64,000 nt of DNA from Methanomassiliicoccaceae archaeon UBA328 (GTDB lineage Archaea; Thermoplasmatota; Thermoplasmata; Methanomassiliicoccales; Methanomethylophilaceae), in assembly GCA_002506905.1 (NCBI GenBank), contig DAYM01000013.1, positions 76,824-140,823 of the forward strand, given 5' to 3'. Below the pieces are notes generated by a model. The model saw only the letters and a list, made by a program, of their open reading frames with translations, did no database searches and was not told the origin of the DNA. The position numbers and the translations under genes are program-made. Below, piece by piece: positions 18,045-29,121 of the stretch; position 1 is the stretch's first letter; each line of letters opens with the position of its first letter.

Positions 18045-19589
18045 ATGCACTGGGCCGACGTAATAGCAAAAGAAGTGGCCGATACGTGCGATCATCCTTT
18101 GATCGCCACCGGTATCAGTCCTACCGGTATCATCCATGTTGGAAGCCTCAGAGAGGCAATTACCGGAGAGTCTGTCCGCAGCGCTGTGGAGGGACTCGGC
18201 AAAGATGTAAGGCTCATCTACCTTATCGATTCTTTCGATCCCCTCAGGAAGCGCTACGATTTCCTTCCTCCGGAGTACGAGCAGTATGTAGGTATGCCTA
18301 TCTCAAGGATACCCTGCCCCTGCGGTAAACACAAGAATTATGCACACCACTTTGTCCAGCCTTTCCTGGACGCGGTGGACTCCCTCGGAGTCAAATGCGA
18401 GATCATCTGGACACACGAACTTTACGAAGAAGGTAAGTTCGCAGAGGCCATCGATATGACCTTCAAGAAGAGACAGCAGATCATCCAGATCCTCCATGAG
18501 GTCTCCGGCAAAGAGGCAAATCCCGATTACGCTCCTTACAACCCCGTGTGCGAGAAGTGCGGGCGTTTCACACATCCCATCTTCGATACATACGAATTCC
18601 CGTACGTGGAGTACCAGTGTACATGCGGACATCACGGCAAGGCTGATGTCAGAAAGGGAGACGGAAAGCTCACATGGAGATGCGAGTGGCCCGCAAAGTG
18701 GATGATCTTCGGAACATCCGCAGAACCTTTCGGAAAGGACCATGCGGCAGCCGGAGGTTCATACGACACAGGTAAGAGGGTAGCGGCAGAGATCTACGGT
18801 ATCAAACCGCCTATGCCCATTCCCTACGAGTTCGTTCAGCTGAAAGGAGTAGGCCAGATGCACAAGTCCCTCGGATGTTCCGTCACGGGACTGGATGCCA
18901 TCAACATGACCCCTCCCGAGGTCCTGAACTATCTGTTCCTCAGGGTCAATCCCAGCAAGGCCATTGATTACGATTCCGGACTCGGTATTCTCGATATGGC
19001 CGATGAGTACGACAGGATGGAGCGTCTGTATTTCGCAGGCGAGCACACCGAGGCAGAGGACAATTCCGTCCGTGCCTACGAGATCGCCCAGCATAACCAC
19101 GTTCCCAAGCAGCTTCCGCTGCAGATACCCTACAGACATCTGGTCAACGTTGCCCAGATGGCACCCGATTTCGACTGTGTCCTCCAGGTCCTCGACCGTA
19201 CCGAAGACATGTCCAAGGCAACCGACGAGGACATGAAGAGGCTCGAGCGCAGGGTCAACTGCGTCAGATATTGGCTCAACGGTTTCGCACCGGACATGGT
19301 CAAATTCATGGTATATCCGACGATCCCTCCAGGACTGGAACTCACGATGAACGACAAGATCTTCTTCAAGGAGCTTGTCAACAGGATGAACGACTGCAAC
19401 TGGGATTCCAAGACCATCAGCAACATCATCAGCGAGACCGGTAAGGCCTCTCCTCTCGGTGCCAAGGGTGCGTTCAAGATGATCTACTCCGTCCTCATCG
19501 GCAAGACCGCCGGACCGAGGCTCGGACCGTTCCTTGCAAGCATGGACAAGCTGTTCGTCATCAACAGGTTCGTTCAGGCCGCATCGTAA
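18045..19589 (+). CDS. lysS: lysyl-tRNA synthetase, class I
   Basis: The 514-residue enzyme charges tRNA-Lys. The class I HIGH-like motif is at about residues 27-40 (GISPTGIIHVGSLRE). The KMSKS counterpart is MHKSLGCS. Two Cys pairs (CGKH and CEKCGRF) suggest zinc ribbons. Class I LysRS is the archaeal form. I start at the ATG at 18045; a GTG three codons earlier is possible. It is transcribed from a TATA-like box at about 18010-18016 (TTTTATATA). Confidence 0.96.
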   Translation: MHWADVIAKEVADTCDHPLIATGISPTGIIHVGSLREAITGESVRSAVEGLGKDVRLIYLIDSFDPLRKRYDFLPPEYEQYVGMPISRIPCPCGKHKNYAHHFVQPFLDAVDSLGVKCEIIWTHELYEEGKFAEAIDMTFKKRQQIIQILHEVSGKEANPDYAPYNPVCEKCGRFTHPIFDTYEFPYVEYQCTCGHHGKADVRKGDGKLTWRCEWPAKWMIFGTSAEPFGKDHAAAGGSYDTGKRVAAEIYGIKPPMPIPYEFVQLKGVGQMHKSLGCSVTGLDAINMTPPEVLNYLFLRVNPSKAIDYDSGLGILDMADEYDRMERLYFAGEHTEAEDNSVRAYEIAQHNHVPKQLPLQIPYRHLVNVAQMAPDFDCVLQVLDRTEDMSKATDEDMKRLERRVNCVRYWLNGFAPDMVKFMVYPTIPPGLELTMNDKIFFKELVNRMNDCNWDSKTISNIISETGKASPLGAKGAFKMIYSVLIGKTAGPRLGPFLASMDKLFVINRFVQAAS

Positions 19590-19662
19590 GATAAACTTCC
19601 AATCCTCCGGAGATACGTTTTTGTCTTCGGAGGATGATAAACACCTTCACGGAGAGGGTCGC

Positions 19663-19971
19663 GTGAAGAAATGCAGGATAACCGTCATGAAGGTCGCACG
19701 TTACGACGACCTTATCGAGAAGTACGAGAATCCCATCGAGCACGCATGTTCGATGAAGGTCGGCCAGACGTTCATTGCTGATGGCTGGAACAGACCCGAA
19801 GGCATGTGCGAGAGCGCTTGGGAGAGCATGTCGGCATTCGTCATGACATTGGCTCACGGCGGCGAGAACATCTACGACGGGTGGATGAAGGATCCGAGAT
19901 CGGCGATGATCTCCTGCAATGACGGTTTCAGACCTGTCAGTTTTTTTATAGAGGTCATCGACGACGAATAA
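19663..19971 (+). CDS. TIGR04076-family protein
   Basis: A 102-residue protein with the family opening KKCRITVMKVARYDDLIEKY, a cysteine-containing GMCESAW segment and a CNDGFRPVSFFIE tail. The family is widespread in anaerobes but has no assigned role. The GTG at 19663 follows GGAGAGG at proper spacing and matches the family start; an ATG at 19687 would delete conserved residues. Confidence 0.75.
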   Translation: MKKCRITVMKVARYDDLIEKYENPIEHACSMKVGQTFIADGWNRPEGMCESAWESMSAFVMTLAHGGENIYDGWMKDPRSAMISCNDGFRPVSFFIEVIDDE

Positions 19972-20003
19972 GGCCGTCAATCTGATCGGAAAAGAAAAGG
20001 AAC

Positions 20004-20027
20004 GGGCCTTCCCGGCCGGGAAGACCC
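20004..20027. terminator. bidirectional terminator between convergent genes
   Basis: GGGCCTTCCC and GGGAAGACCC form a long stem over GGCC. T-rich sequence follows on the minus-strand side (the A-rich run 19989-19998 of the plus strand), serving the topoisomerase gene. Confidence 0.6.
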
Positions 20028-20035
20028 AGGGGGTA

Positions 20036-21142
20036 TCACAGGATACCCATGTTAGTAAGTTTCTCGGGAAGGTACGTATTCGTAACGTAATCGAGACCGT
20101 ACTTCGCCAAGGCCTGCTGTTCGGATTTCTTTCCCATACTGAGCATGGCCTGTATCTCGTTCACCCAGAACTCGTCTGCGAACCTGGGATCGGAAAGCTC
20201 TGCGTTCAAAGCACCGATATCCTTGTCGCTGAGCTTGTCGGTAGGCAGGTCGTAGTTGAGGATATCCGACGGCGTGATGCCGATGAACTGCGCAGTGGGT
20301 GTTGCAAGGTACTCCGAGATGTGTGCGGTCTTGATCGCACCGTACGCCACGGAACCGTAGATCCTGAATGACCAAGGGTCACCGTCGGTGAACACGGTAA
20401 TGGGGAGTCCCATCTCTTCATTGAGCTTCTTGATGATACGTCTGGTACTTCTTGCGGGCTGACCGCTCAGGTGGACGAGGACGCAATTGAACTTCTCGGG
20501 GAATCCGTTCTCGATGAGCCTGGCATACATACCACCTGTCTCTATTGCCATGACGAATTTCGTATCCTGAACGCTTTTGATGCCGAAATTGCCGTCATCG
20601 ACGTTGTACGGAACTGCGAATCCCGTCTCTGCGACATCATCCATGCAATTGATCTTCTTCAGGCCTTTCTTTGTCATGGTCTGGAAATCCACATTTCCGT
20701 AGATGTGGGCACCGCTTTCCTCGGGACGGAGTTTGAAATCCTCTCTCATGCAGCCGGAGATGACCTCCAGGTCCTCTGCGAGCAGGTTGCCTTCGTCCTG
20801 TGTGTGGAACTTTGCGTTATGCCATCCTTCCGAGATGTAGTACATCTCCCTTAAGGTGGATGAGTGTCCGTCGCGGATCATCTCGTTGATGAAATCCGCT
20901 GTGTATGCGGTCCTGAGCATGGTCTGCGCCCCCTGTACCGTCTTTGCGGTACGGCAGGTCTTCAGGTCTCCGTATTTCCATACGTTGTGCGTATTGTCGA
21001 ATACGATGTTCTTCTTGGACCTCAGGGCAAGCTTCATCTCGGGGATGTCTCCCCTGTCCAACTGGTCGTAGATGCCCGCGACCACGTCAGTGAGCCTGTC
21101 CATTGCAACTTTCTGTCTTTCATTCGTCTCCAAGGTCCTCAT
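20036..21142 (-). CDS. top6A: DNA topoisomerase VI subunit A
   Basis: A 368-residue type IIB topoisomerase subunit, related to Spo11. The catalytic tyrosine region is [12 protein letters not shown] near residue 100. The Toprim domain follows with an [12 protein letters not shown] segment carrying its acidic metal site. Subunit A makes the double-strand break and binds subunit B, encoded just upstream with a short overlap (21120-21142). The first ATG in the overlap is used; an in-frame ATG 13 codons later would also serve. Confidence 0.96.
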   Translation of the reverse strand: MRTLETNERQKVAMDRLTDVVAGIYDQLDRGDIPEMKLALRSKKNIVFDNTHNVWKYGDLKTCRTAKTVQGAQTMLRTAYTADFINEMIRDGHSSTLREMYYISEGWHNAKFHTQDEGNLLAEDLEVISGCMREDFKLRPEESGAHIYGNVDFQTMTKKGLKKINCMDDVAETGFAVPYNVDDGNFGIKSVQDTKFVMAIETGGMYARLIENGFPEKFNCVLVHLSGQPARSTRRIIKKLNEEMGLPITVFTDGDPWSFRIYGSVAYGAIKTAHISEYLATPTAQFIGITPSDILNYDLPTDKLSDKDIGALNAELSDPRFADEFWVNEIQAMLSMGKKSEQQALAKYGLDYVTNTYLPEKLTNMGIL

Positions 21143-23153
21143 CCTCCGTGATCACTTCTTCAGGGTCCGTATCGTCCTCGACGTAATCGTCTTCGGACTC
21201 CACTATCTCCAATCCTTTTATTCCCCAGTCTCCCGGGAGTGCTTCGGCGCCCATTACCATGACCGGGTTGATACCGGAGATGTAGATGTCATCGGCGTCG
21301 AACGTATCCGCCAGTTCGCCGTTGAGTTCGAACGACAGTTCGATGCTCTTCGACGGCTGCAGGTCCTTCACCTCCCATGTCGCCTTGCCGTCATCGTTCA
21401 TTTCGATGAACAGCGGATTTGTGAATAATGTGAGGTTGACGCATTCCTTCGGCAGTTTGGTGTGGAGCCTCATGCTTCTCGGGTGCGTCGTGTAGTTGTA
21501 GATCGTGTATTTGATGACCTTGCTGTTCTTTTTCGGTTTCTCAACAGAGGGTTCGATCCACACGACATTCATGATCTTCGAGATGGTCCTGCTGAGGTCG
21601 GGTACCGGCCTTCCGAGCATGTCCGCGGATTTCTTTGCCATGTCAGGCAGGAGGTCCTGTACGATCTCGAATTTGGCGTGCGTCTTCTTCTTTTTCTCCA
21701 TCTTGTTCAGATGGCTCTTGAGATTCCTGGCACAGAGCCTCAGAGCGAGGTTGATCTCCGACTGGATCTCATCGAAGGTGGCTACCGCCTCCTTTCCTTC
21801 GGATGTGAACGGTACTTTTGTGGAAGCGATATGGACAAGGATGATCGCGGGTCCGAAAGGCACTCCCTTTCCTCCCCTCTGTTCAAGTCCGTATCTTCTC
21901 CAATCGACGTCCGCCACCGCTTTGGTTATGGCACAGGCGCCGGGCTGATAGAGCAGCGGCACACGGTTTGCGAACCTGAGGATCTGAACGGGGCTGTCCG
22001 AGGGTATTTCCCCTCCGTAGACTATTCCCGCTTCTACGATGAACGGGTTTCCGTTGGCCGCTTTGGGTGCGCGTGTGACCGGTGTGGCATAATAATCGGG
22101 ACGGAGTCCGTCGAGGATGTGCATAAGGCCCTTCTTGATCAGTGTCTCGCCGATAGGCGAGAGACAGTCTGTGGGAGGGGCCATGATCTTGACCTTCTCT
22201 ATGGCTTTGAGGATGTTCTTGAAATCCTCGCGGGTGAGTTTGTCGGGTTTCGTTTCCGGTTTGACCTCTGCCTTGGCGAGGATCTCGTCTGCGATCCTGT
22301 CTGTGATCCTGGAGAAATCGTTCTTCAGGAACGCCTTGACCGTTTTCTGCTGGGTGTTGGCGGCGTATTTCATCAGGTCGCCGATCTCCATCCCTTCCGG
22401 ATGGGGTTTGATCTCCTTCGATTTCGGAGGGAATTCGTCGGTCGCCCTTTCGAATACGTATACCTTGCCGTCGGGGTCGTGGAATTCTATACGTGCATGG
22501 GGGTTGACGATCGCCGTCTCTTTGAGATATTCGAAGATGGACTGCTTACCGGTGACATACCTTCCTTTGGTGGTATATTCGACGCTGGTCCCGTGTTCCT
22601 TTCCTTCCCATGTGAATGCCTTATCGTTGGTCACTATGGGGCGGTTGGTCTTCGTGTCCACGGCTATGTCCATCTGCCATGCGACCTCGTCCTCGCCTTC
22701 TATCTTGGACCTTATATGCGCAGGTTTTCCGGTGTTGATGTTCCCGAACATGATGGTCGCGGAGATACCGATACCCTGCTGTCCTCTGGATTGCCTCAGT
22801 GCGTGGAACCTCGAACCGTACAGGAGACGTCCGAATACGTTCGGGATCATCTTGTGGATGATACCGGGACCGTTGTCTTCCTCGTATACGACATAATCGT
22901 CGTCATCGTCGCCGTGACTCACCTTGACGATGACGTCCGGGAGGAAACCCGCTTCCTCGCAGGCGTCCAGTGAGTTATCGACCGCTTCCTTGATACCCAT
23001 GATAAGGGATTTCTGGCGGGAGTCGAATCCGAGGATCTGTTTGTTTTTCTCGAAGAATTCTGTGACCGAGATCTCATGCTGTTTCGAAGCAAGCTGTTGG
23101 GCCGTCGGATTCTTCACATTGGCGGCCTTTGAAGTACTGTTATTAGAGGGCAT
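21120..23153 (-). CDS. top6B: DNA topoisomerase VI subunit B
   Basis: A 677-residue GHKL ATPase subunit. The N-terminal Bergerat fold has [14 protein letters not shown] (N box), EDNGPGI (G1) and GQQGIGIS (G2) motifs. The transducer domain and an acidic C-terminal tail ([12 protein letters not shown]) follow. ATP-driven dimerisation opens the gate for strand passage. It is the first gene of the top6BA pair. Confidence 0.96.
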   Translation of the reverse strand: MPSNNSTSKAANVKNPTAQQLASKQHEISVTEFFEKNKQILGFDSRQKSLIMGIKEAVDNSLDACEEAGFLPDVIVKVSHGDDDDDYVVYEEDNGPGIIHKMIPNVFGRLLYGSRFHALRQSRGQQGIGISATIMFGNINTGKPAHIRSKIEGEDEVAWQMDIAVDTKTNRPIVTNDKAFTWEGKEHGTSVEYTTKGRYVTGKQSIFEYLKETAIVNPHARIEFHDPDGKVYVFERATDEFPPKSKEIKPHPEGMEIGDLMKYAANTQQKTVKAFLKNDFSRITDRIADEILAKAEVKPETKPDKLTREDFKNILKAIEKVKIMAPPTDCLSPIGETLIKKGLMHILDGLRPDYYATPVTRAPKAANGNPFIVEAGIVYGGEIPSDSPVQILRFANRVPLLYQPGACAITKAVADVDWRRYGLEQRGGKGVPFGPAIILVHIASTKVPFTSEGKEAVATFDEIQSEINLALRLCARNLKSHLNKMEKKKKTHAKFEIVQDLLPDMAKKSADMLGRPVPDLSRTISKIMNVVWIEPSVEKPKKNSKVIKYTIYNYTTHPRSMRLHTKLPKECVNLTLFTNPLFIEMNDDGKATWEVKDLQPSKSIELSFELNGELADTFDADDIYISGINPVMVMGAEALPGDWGIKGLEIVESEDDYVEDDTDPEEVITEDEDLGDE

Positions 23154-23303
23154 CCGAAATGCGTATCGGGATTTCCGTATTTTATGATTTGTGGCACTGT
23201 TTTATCATTCTGGATACGTTCGTTGACAGAAGGGTCAGGTATCCGGCGAACCCCATTCGTTTCAGGGAGGACGGAGAGTAATATCAGATCAATAAAAGGT
23301 GTT

Positions 23304-23321
23304 CCGGGCCTTCCGGCCCGG
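23304..23321 (-). terminator. GC hairpin after the zinc-ribbon membrane gene
   Basis: CCGGGCC and GGCCCGG pair over TTCC. On the minus strand the stem is followed by a short T run at 23295-23298. Confidence 0.6.
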
Positions 23322-23328
23322 TAAATGA

Positions 23329-24453
23329 TCATTCTTTGCCGTCGAACTTCTTTCCGCATTTGGGACAGAACTTCGCTGCCGCGGGGATCTCCTCGTGGCA
23401 GTCGGGGCACAGCATCGTCTCGGTCGTGACATCTATGCTGCCGTCCGCATGGACGACCTCGGTCTCGACGTCGTCATCGAATGTTGCACCGCACTTGGGG
23501 CAGGTCTTTGCATCCGCAGGCACTTCTGCGCCGCATTCGGAGCAGGTGAAGAAATCCGCCTTGTGGGGTTTCATCTCGTCGGGACGGTCGATGTATGCGC
23601 CGCACTTCCTGCAGTTGACTTCTCCGGGAAGCACGACCGCGCCGCACTTCTCGCATCTTCCGTATCCCTGGGGATACAGACGGCCTTCTGCCTCCATCTT
23701 TGCACGTGTCTTCTCGAGTCTGGCTCTCATGAACGCAGACAGGAACAGGACCATGTAGAAGATGATCATTGTGTAGATGACGGCCATGAACACACCTGTA
23801 AGGTAAAGCATGGTGTAATCGCCGGAGTATGCATCGACAAGGAGCCACGAGTTGGTGTAGTCGCCGCTGTCTATGCTTCTGGTCTCCTCATCGAACGAGT
23901 TGTACATTGCGATGGATGCGAGATACAGCTGCGAGCTGTTGGCGTCGAATGTCACGGTCATCGAGTACGATCCGGACGTTTCGGTGACGGTCGCTACGAA
24001 ATCGCCGTTCAGCGAACCGTTGAACTGCGTGAATCCGATGCCGACGACGTTCCAGGTGCGCACGATAACATCTCCGGTGGGTTCACCGGCGAGATCGGCG
24101 GTAACTGTGACCTGTCCGTCTTCGTATGTGTAAACGATATCTGTGAAGTAATCGTCGTTCTCCGGAGGTTCGTCATTCGCAGAGACGACACCGGGCGCCA
24201 TGAATGCGGCTCCGATCACAATTGCCACTACGATGAACACCAATCCATACACGGACAGGAGTTTAACGCTCTCGACCTTGACCAAGTGGGGGATCATGTA
24301 GAGTCCGACACCAATGAGGAACAGGCCGAAGCAATTGTAGGTCCACCCGAATATGGTAAGGACCATTGCCACTATGAATGTAAGGACAAGTGCCAGTATC
24401 TGTTTGAGATTCAGACCTAGCTTGTCTATTTTTTCATCCATCGAGATGCTCAT
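23329..24453 (-). CDS. membrane protein with C-terminal zinc ribbons
   Basis: A 374-residue protein of unknown function. Residues about 15-85 hold three membrane helices. An extracytoplasmic beta-rich region follows (residues about 90-220), then one more helix near 235-255. The cytoplasmic tail has three Cys-x2-Cys knuckle pairs in zinc-ribbon style: CEKCGAV/CRKCGAY, CSECGAE/CPKCGAT, and CPDCHEE/CPKCGKK. The zinc ribbons resemble those on other membrane proteins in this window (51066, 56598). I start at an ATG preceded by GGTG; an earlier ATG would add a leader that looks unconserved. Confidence 0.6.
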   Translation of the reverse strand: MSISMDEKIDKLGLNLKQILALVLTFIVAMVLTIFGWTYNCFGLFLIGVGLYMIPHLVKVESVKLLSVYGLVFIVVAIVIGAAFMAPGVVSANDEPPENDDYFTDIVYTYEDGQVTVTADLAGEPTGDVIVRTWNVVGIGFTQFNGSLNGDFVATVTETSGSYSMTVTFDANSSQLYLASIAMYNSFDEETRSIDSGDYTNSWLLVDAYSGDYTMLYLTGVFMAVIYTMIIFYMVLFLSAFMRARLEKTRAKMEAEGRLYPQGYGRCEKCGAVVLPGEVNCRKCGAYIDRPDEMKPHKADFFTCSECGAEVPADAKTCPKCGATFDDDVETEVVHADGSIDVTTETMLCPDCHEEIPAAAKFCPKCGKKFDGKE

Positions 24454-24664
24454 GAACACCGCTATCTCTTTCCCCTTTATAAGCATGGGTGTTGGGACCA
24501 TCGAATGATCATTATCGATCCGAACCTGTTCCGAGACGACGATACGGTGTGCGATGAAAGGAGCGTACCCTTTATATTGGGTCTCTTATTAGTCCATATT
24601 AATAGTGTATGCGAACAACACTCAAATACAAGCCCGACATCAACGTTGAATAAGGAGGCAGGCT

Positions 24665-25765
24665 ATGGCAACTATCCAGGAACAGATCCAAGAGCTCGAA
24701 GAGCAGATCTCTCACACGAAGTATAATAAGGCCACCGAGGCGCACATCGGTAAATTGAAGGCCAAGATAGCCCGCCTCAACGACGAAGAAGAAAAGAGAA
24801 GGTCGAAAGGCGGCAACACAAAAGGTTTCTATGTCAAGAAGGCAGGAAATGCAACGGTGGCGCTGGTCGGATTCCCTTCGGTCGGTAAATCAACACTTCT
24901 CAATCAGCTCACAGGTGCGAAATCGGAGGTGGGCGCATATCATTTCACAACTCTGGACGTCGTTCCCGGTGTCCTGGAATACAACCACGCCAAGATCCAG
25001 ATCCTGGATATGCCCGGACTTATCAAGGATGCATCCAGGGGAAAAGGAAGAGGAAGGGAGGTCATCGCGGCCGCCAGGTCCGCAGATGTGATCCTCCTCG
25101 TCGTGGATATCTTCAATCCGAATCTCTCGGTCCTGTTGAAGGAACTTTACAACGCGGGTATCCGTCTCAATCAGACGAAGCCCGATGTGGTCATCTCCAC
25201 GGGAATGCAGGGCGGTATCAACGTCATGCCCACCCTCAAGCTCACGAAGATCGATGTGGATACGATAGCCGATATGACCGCGGCATACGGTCATATCAAC
25301 GCTACAGTGGTCGTCCGTGAGGATATCGATGTCGAGCAGATGCTAGATGTCCTTGCAGGAAACCGTGTCTATATCAAGTGCGTCATGGCCATCAACAAGG
25401 TCGATCTGGCGAAGCCGGGTCAGCTGGAAGCCGTCCTGGAAATGCACAAACAGTACATCCAGGTGCCCGTATCCGCAGCGACCGGTTACGGTATCGAGGA
25501 TCTGAAACAGACCCTTTACGATACTATCGAGATGATCAGGATCTACCTGAAACCCCAGGGCCAGGAAGCCGATATGGATGTTCCTCTCATTGTCAAGAAA
25601 GGGAATACCGTCGGCGAGGTCTGCGAACTCATCCACAGGGATTTCCGTAAGAACTTCCGTTACGCCATGGTATGGGGTAAGAGTGCGAAGTTCCCGGGAC
25701 AGACCGTCGGAATGGACCACGTTGTCCAGGATGAGGATATCCTGTCGATCATCGTCAGAAGATGA
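24665..25765 (+). CDS. DRG-family GTP-binding protein
   Basis: The 366-residue protein has a coiled N-terminus (residues 1-55), the G1 motif GFPSVGKST near residue 69, the DMPGLI switch II and a NKVD base-recognition motif, and a C-terminal TGS domain. This is the archaeal homologue of eukaryotic DRG/Rbg GTPases, which associate with ribosomes. AAGGAGG precedes the ATG at 24665. Confidence 0.93.
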   Translation: MATIQEQIQELEEQISHTKYNKATEAHIGKLKAKIARLNDEEEKRRSKGGNTKGFYVKKAGNATVALVGFPSVGKSTLLNQLTGAKSEVGAYHFTTLDVVPGVLEYNHAKIQILDMPGLIKDASRGKGRGREVIAAARSADVILLVVDIFNPNLSVLLKELYNAGIRLNQTKPDVVISTGMQGGINVMPTLKLTKIDVDTIADMTAAYGHINATVVVREDIDVEQMLDVLAGNRVYIKCVMAINKVDLAKPGQLEAVLEMHKQYIQVPVSAATGYGIEDLKQTLYDTIEMIRIYLKPQGQEADMDVPLIVKKGNTVGEVCELIHRDFRKNFRYAMVWGKSAKFPGQTVGMDHVVQDEDILSIIVRR

Positions 25766-25770
25766 CCGTT

Positions 25771-27249
25771 TCAGATCTCCGTCATCCTGTAGTCGTATTC
25801 TCCGTCTGCTAGACGGGACAGCATCGTGGCCGATATCTTCTCGAGTTCTTCCTTCTCGAAGAATCCGCTTTTGACCGTCCTTGCACCGGCAGACGACAGC
25901 ATGGAGATGTTCGCTCTTGCGAGCCCGAATCTTCTGGGCATCGGTGTGGCGTAAAGGCTGCTGATCTGAACACGGTCGTATTGGACTGTGGTCGTCGATC
26001 TGTCGACGATACCGTTGACGATGGTGAACATGTCCCCGCCCATTCCGAACTCGTATCTATTCATCGCCGTGAAGGCCCCCCAATAGAGGAAGACGATACC
26101 GAGAACGGTGATGACAGCCGTAAGATAACCGAAGATCTCGATCTGAGATGCGGTGATGCTTCCCTCGATGGGTTCCATGAACAGGAAGAGCCAGGCGGTC
26201 AGAGATCCCAATAATGCAAGCCATGCGACAGCAACGTATGTGGTCCTCATGTACGTGGGGAGTTTTGCTTTTGCGGGCTGTTTGTGAACAGGGATGTCGC
26301 GGATGAATTCCGGGAGGAGTTCCTGCATGGCGTATTCCAGTTGGTCCTCGTTGATAAGCAGGCTGATCAGAGGTGTCACGTCATCGCCCATGGCGTTGAT
26401 ACCGACGACCTCGGTCTCGATGCAGCATTTGTGCATGAGTCTTGCGAACAGCGGTCTTCTCACGCGTACGGCGTTGATCCTGGTTATCTCGAAGGACGTC
26501 CTGTATGTTTGGATAAGGCCGTGCTCTATGCGCATGGTATTGTCCACACGGTAAACCCTGAAATTGCAGTATCTGAGGATCAGGGAGATTATGGGCATGA
26601 TACCGCTGAAGATCAGCATCATCAATGCGAAGATGAAGCTCCCGGTGTTGAAGAACAACAGCGATATCACGGAGTAGGCTCCCCAGAATACCGAGCTCAG
26701 GAAGCTGAAACTCGATTTTCCTATCATTCCGTAGAGAACGGAATCCCATCCGTTGAATTTGAGGACGGATTCGTATTCCTTCTCCTTTTTCGGATCGTAC
26801 GTCTGTTCGAACAGTCTGGACATGAGTTCTCCTCTGAGCTTCTCGGCAAGGTCCGCCTTGAATACGAAGCTTGCCTCGGGCCTTGCGGCATTGGTCGCGG
26901 AGTTGATGTTGATCTGCAGGGTGGTCGTTCCGAGGATACGGTTGAACACCGTACGGACGACATTCGCGGATGCGATCTTGGAATAGGGGATCGTCTTCCT
27001 TCTCTTGTAGATGACATTGCTGTCGACGACGATCTGATCGGGTTCGAATGTGATCGTTGTCTTCTTCCAGGCGTAGACGATGAACAGTTCCAGAATGATG
27101 AACACTGCTATGGCGCCGTAGATGAGCATCATATCTACATGTGTACCCGGTTTCATCAGGGAAAGGGACATCATTGCGAAAATGAACACGACAAGGATCG
27201 TGTTCTGTATCATCACTGTCGGGTGATTCTTGTAAGTACGGTCAGTCAT
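25771..27249 (-). CDS. YdbT-like membrane protein with bacterial PH domains
   Basis: A 492-residue protein with paired membrane helices (residues about 12-50, 180-235 and 335-385), each group followed by a bacterial PH-like domain (for example TITFEPDQIVVDSNVIYKR). It is second in a two-gene unit; its ATG overlaps the stop of the smaller PH protein. The YdbS-YdbT pair is widespread; its function is poorly defined, and roles in membrane homeostasis or toxin resistance have been suggested. Confidence 0.82.
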   Translation of the reverse strand: MTDRTYKNHPTVMIQNTILVVFIFAMMSLSLMKPGTHVDMMLIYGAIAVFIILELFIVYAWKKTTITFEPDQIVVDSNVIYKRRKTIPYSKIASANVVRTVFNRILGTTTLQININSATNAARPEASFVFKADLAEKLRGELMSRLFEQTYDPKKEKEYESVLKFNGWDSVLYGMIGKSSFSFLSSVFWGAYSVISLLFFNTGSFIFALMMLIFSGIMPIISLILRYCNFRVYRVDNTMRIEHGLIQTYRTSFEITRINAVRVRRPLFARLMHKCCIETEVVGINAMGDDVTPLISLLINEDQLEYAMQELLPEFIRDIPVHKQPAKAKLPTYMRTTYVAVAWLALLGSLTAWLFLFMEPIEGSITASQIEIFGYLTAVITVLGIVFLYWGAFTAMNRYEFGMGGDMFTIVNGIVDRSTTTVQYDRVQISSLYATPMPRRFGLARANISMLSSAGARTVKSGFFEKEELEKISATMLSRLADGEYDYRMTEI

Positions 27250-27730
27250 TTTTCTTCCTGTCCTTCAGGATCTTCTCGACGACCTTGTTGAGTTCTTCGG
27301 CAACGGTGTCGGCGACATCTTTCTCGAGATATTCGATGGTGGCGATACCGCCCGCGGTAGTGATGTTGACATCTGCCAGTCCGAGCATGTTGTTGATCGG
27401 TCCGCTGACGACCTCGACCTGGTGTATCCTCTCTATTGGGACCACCGTGTGCCTTACTATGATGATACCTCTTCTGACATCCACCTTATCGGATGTGATG
27501 ATGTATCTGTAACGCCTGTAGAAGATGATCGGTGCTATGACAGCATAGACGAGACACGCGGCGAATATTGCGACGCATATTATCCAGGTCCAGGACGGAA
27601 GGTCCTTTCCGAAGAGTGCCAGTGTGGCGAATTCACCTATAGCCAATATTGCAAGCATGACGGCGTATCCGATGTACATTGCGATCCTGCATTTCGGATT
27701 GAGCCTTTTGTATTCCGTGTTCTCGGTCAT
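27242..27730 (-). CDS. YdbS-like PH-domain membrane protein
   Basis: A 162-residue protein with two membrane helices (residues about 15-65) and one PH-like domain containing IIVRHTVVPIERIHQVEV, the hallmark of the YdbS family. It overlaps the larger YdbT-like gene by 8 bases. The C-terminal 30 residues are a charged helix. Confidence 0.82.
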   Translation of the reverse strand: MTENTEYKRLNPKCRIAMYIGYAVMLAILAIGEFATLALFGKDLPSWTWIICVAIFAACLVYAVIAPIIFYRRYRYIITSDKVDVRRGIIIVRHTVVPIERIHQVEVVSGPINNMLGLADVNITTAGGIATIEYLEKDVADTVAEELNKVVEKILKDRKKND

Positions 27731-27868
27731 TTTAATACCTGTTACACTTGTAACGTGTTATCACAACACATGAATCTAGATATATAAATTATATCTCTAT
27801 CGAAGTCGGATTTGTTGATAGACAAGATATCCATTACATTTATTACATTCATGCGCAATCGGGAACTC

Positions 27869-29116
27869 ATGATCCAATGCCCGCGCGGGACCAGGGACTT
27901 TCTCCCGGATGAGATGGAAAAGAGAAGATGCTACGAGAATATACTCAGAGGTGTCGCCCATACATTCGGTTTCAGGGAGATCGAGACCCCGATATTCGAA
28001 GAGGCCGAACTCTTCATCCTGCGTTCGGGACCGAACGTTCTGAAGGAGCTGTACAATTTCAAGGACAAGGGAGACAGGGAACTGGCACTCCGTCCCGAGA
28101 TGACCGCTCCCGCCATCAGACTGTTCGTCAACAACATGAGCAACGAGCCCAAGCCGATCAAGATCTTCTATTTCGGTCAGTGTTTCAGATACGAGAGGCC
28201 TCAGAGCGGAAGGTACAGAGAGTTCTTCCAGTTCGGAGCAGAGGTCATCGGAAGCGCAACACCCGAGACGGATGCGGAGATCATCGCCATGGCGGCATCC
28301 ATGATCAAGGCGTTGGGATTGAAGGATTACAAGATGCGCATAGGACACATCGGCGTCCTGAGGCAGAAGATCGCAGATGCCGGCGTCCCCAAGGAGAGGA
28401 CGGCAGAGGTCCTTCAGAAATTGGACAAGAAGATGTACGACGAGGCCAGACCCCTGCTCGAAAGCATGGATGTAGCTTCCGATGTCATCGATGATATCTT
28501 CAAATTCACAGAGACGGTCGGAGACACAAGCGTCCTCGAGGAAGTGCCCGGAGAGGCCGGAGACTACCTCAGACAGGTAGTGAGATATCTTTCGGCAATG
28601 GGCGTAGACAACGTCGAGATCGATCTCGGTGTCGTCCGCGGTCTCGATTATTACACCGGAATGGTCTTCGAGGCAGAGGCTCCCGCACTGGGTGCGGAGA
28701 AGCAGATCTGCGGAGGCGGTTCCTACACACTTTCGGAGCTTTTCGGCGGGGAGAAGGTATTCTCCACCGGATTCGCAGTGGGATTCGACAGGATCCTTTT
28801 GGCGATGGAGAAGGAAGGCATAGTCTATCAGAGGAAAGGCATCGATGCGTATGTCCTTCTGGTGACCGATGATGTCAGGCTCAAAGCGTTCGAGATAGTT
28901 TCCAAACTCCGCGCCGCAGGTATTTCCGCGGATGCGGATATCATGGGCCGTAAGATGGCAAAGTCCCTGAAGTTCGCTTCCACAGTCTGTGCCAGATATG
29001 CCGTTATCGTAGGTGCGAAAGAGCTTGAGGAGGATTCCGTCACGCTCAGGGATATGCACACGGGCGAACAGAAGGCCGTGAAGCTCGAGGACCTTGCCGA
29101 TACGATAAAAGGGTGA
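27869..29116 (+). CDS. hisS: histidyl-tRNA synthetase
   Basis: The 415-residue class II synthetase begins MIQCPRGTRDFLP, the family start. Motif 1 lies around residues 40-60. Motif 2 is FRYERPQSGRYREFFQFGAE, and the histidine-specific segment is GLDYYTGMVFE. The C-terminal anticodon-binding domain follows. The ATG at 27869 has GGGA upstream; an earlier ATG at 27851 is less likely. The stop overlaps the start region of the next gene. Confidence 0.96.
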   Translation: MIQCPRGTRDFLPDEMEKRRCYENILRGVAHTFGFREIETPIFEEAELFILRSGPNVLKELYNFKDKGDRELALRPEMTAPAIRLFVNNMSNEPKPIKIFYFGQCFRYERPQSGRYREFFQFGAEVIGSATPETDAEIIAMAASMIKALGLKDYKMRIGHIGVLRQKIADAGVPKERTAEVLQKLDKKMYDEARPLLESMDVASDVIDDIFKFTETVGDTSVLEEVPGEAGDYLRQVVRYLSAMGVDNVEIDLGVVRGLDYYTGMVFEAEAPALGAEKQICGGGSYTLSELFGGEKVFSTGFAVGFDRILLAMEKEGIVYQRKGIDAYVLLVTDDVRLKAFEIVSKLRAAGISADADIMGRKMAKSLKFASTVCARYAVIVGAKELEEDSVTLRDMHTGEQKAVKLEDLADTIKG

Positions 29117-29121
29117 TCCGG

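Noticed and set aside
21462..22973. A 503-codon frame antisense to topoisomerase VI subunit B
   Set aside because: Same reason: long antisense frame caused by codon bias of the true gene.
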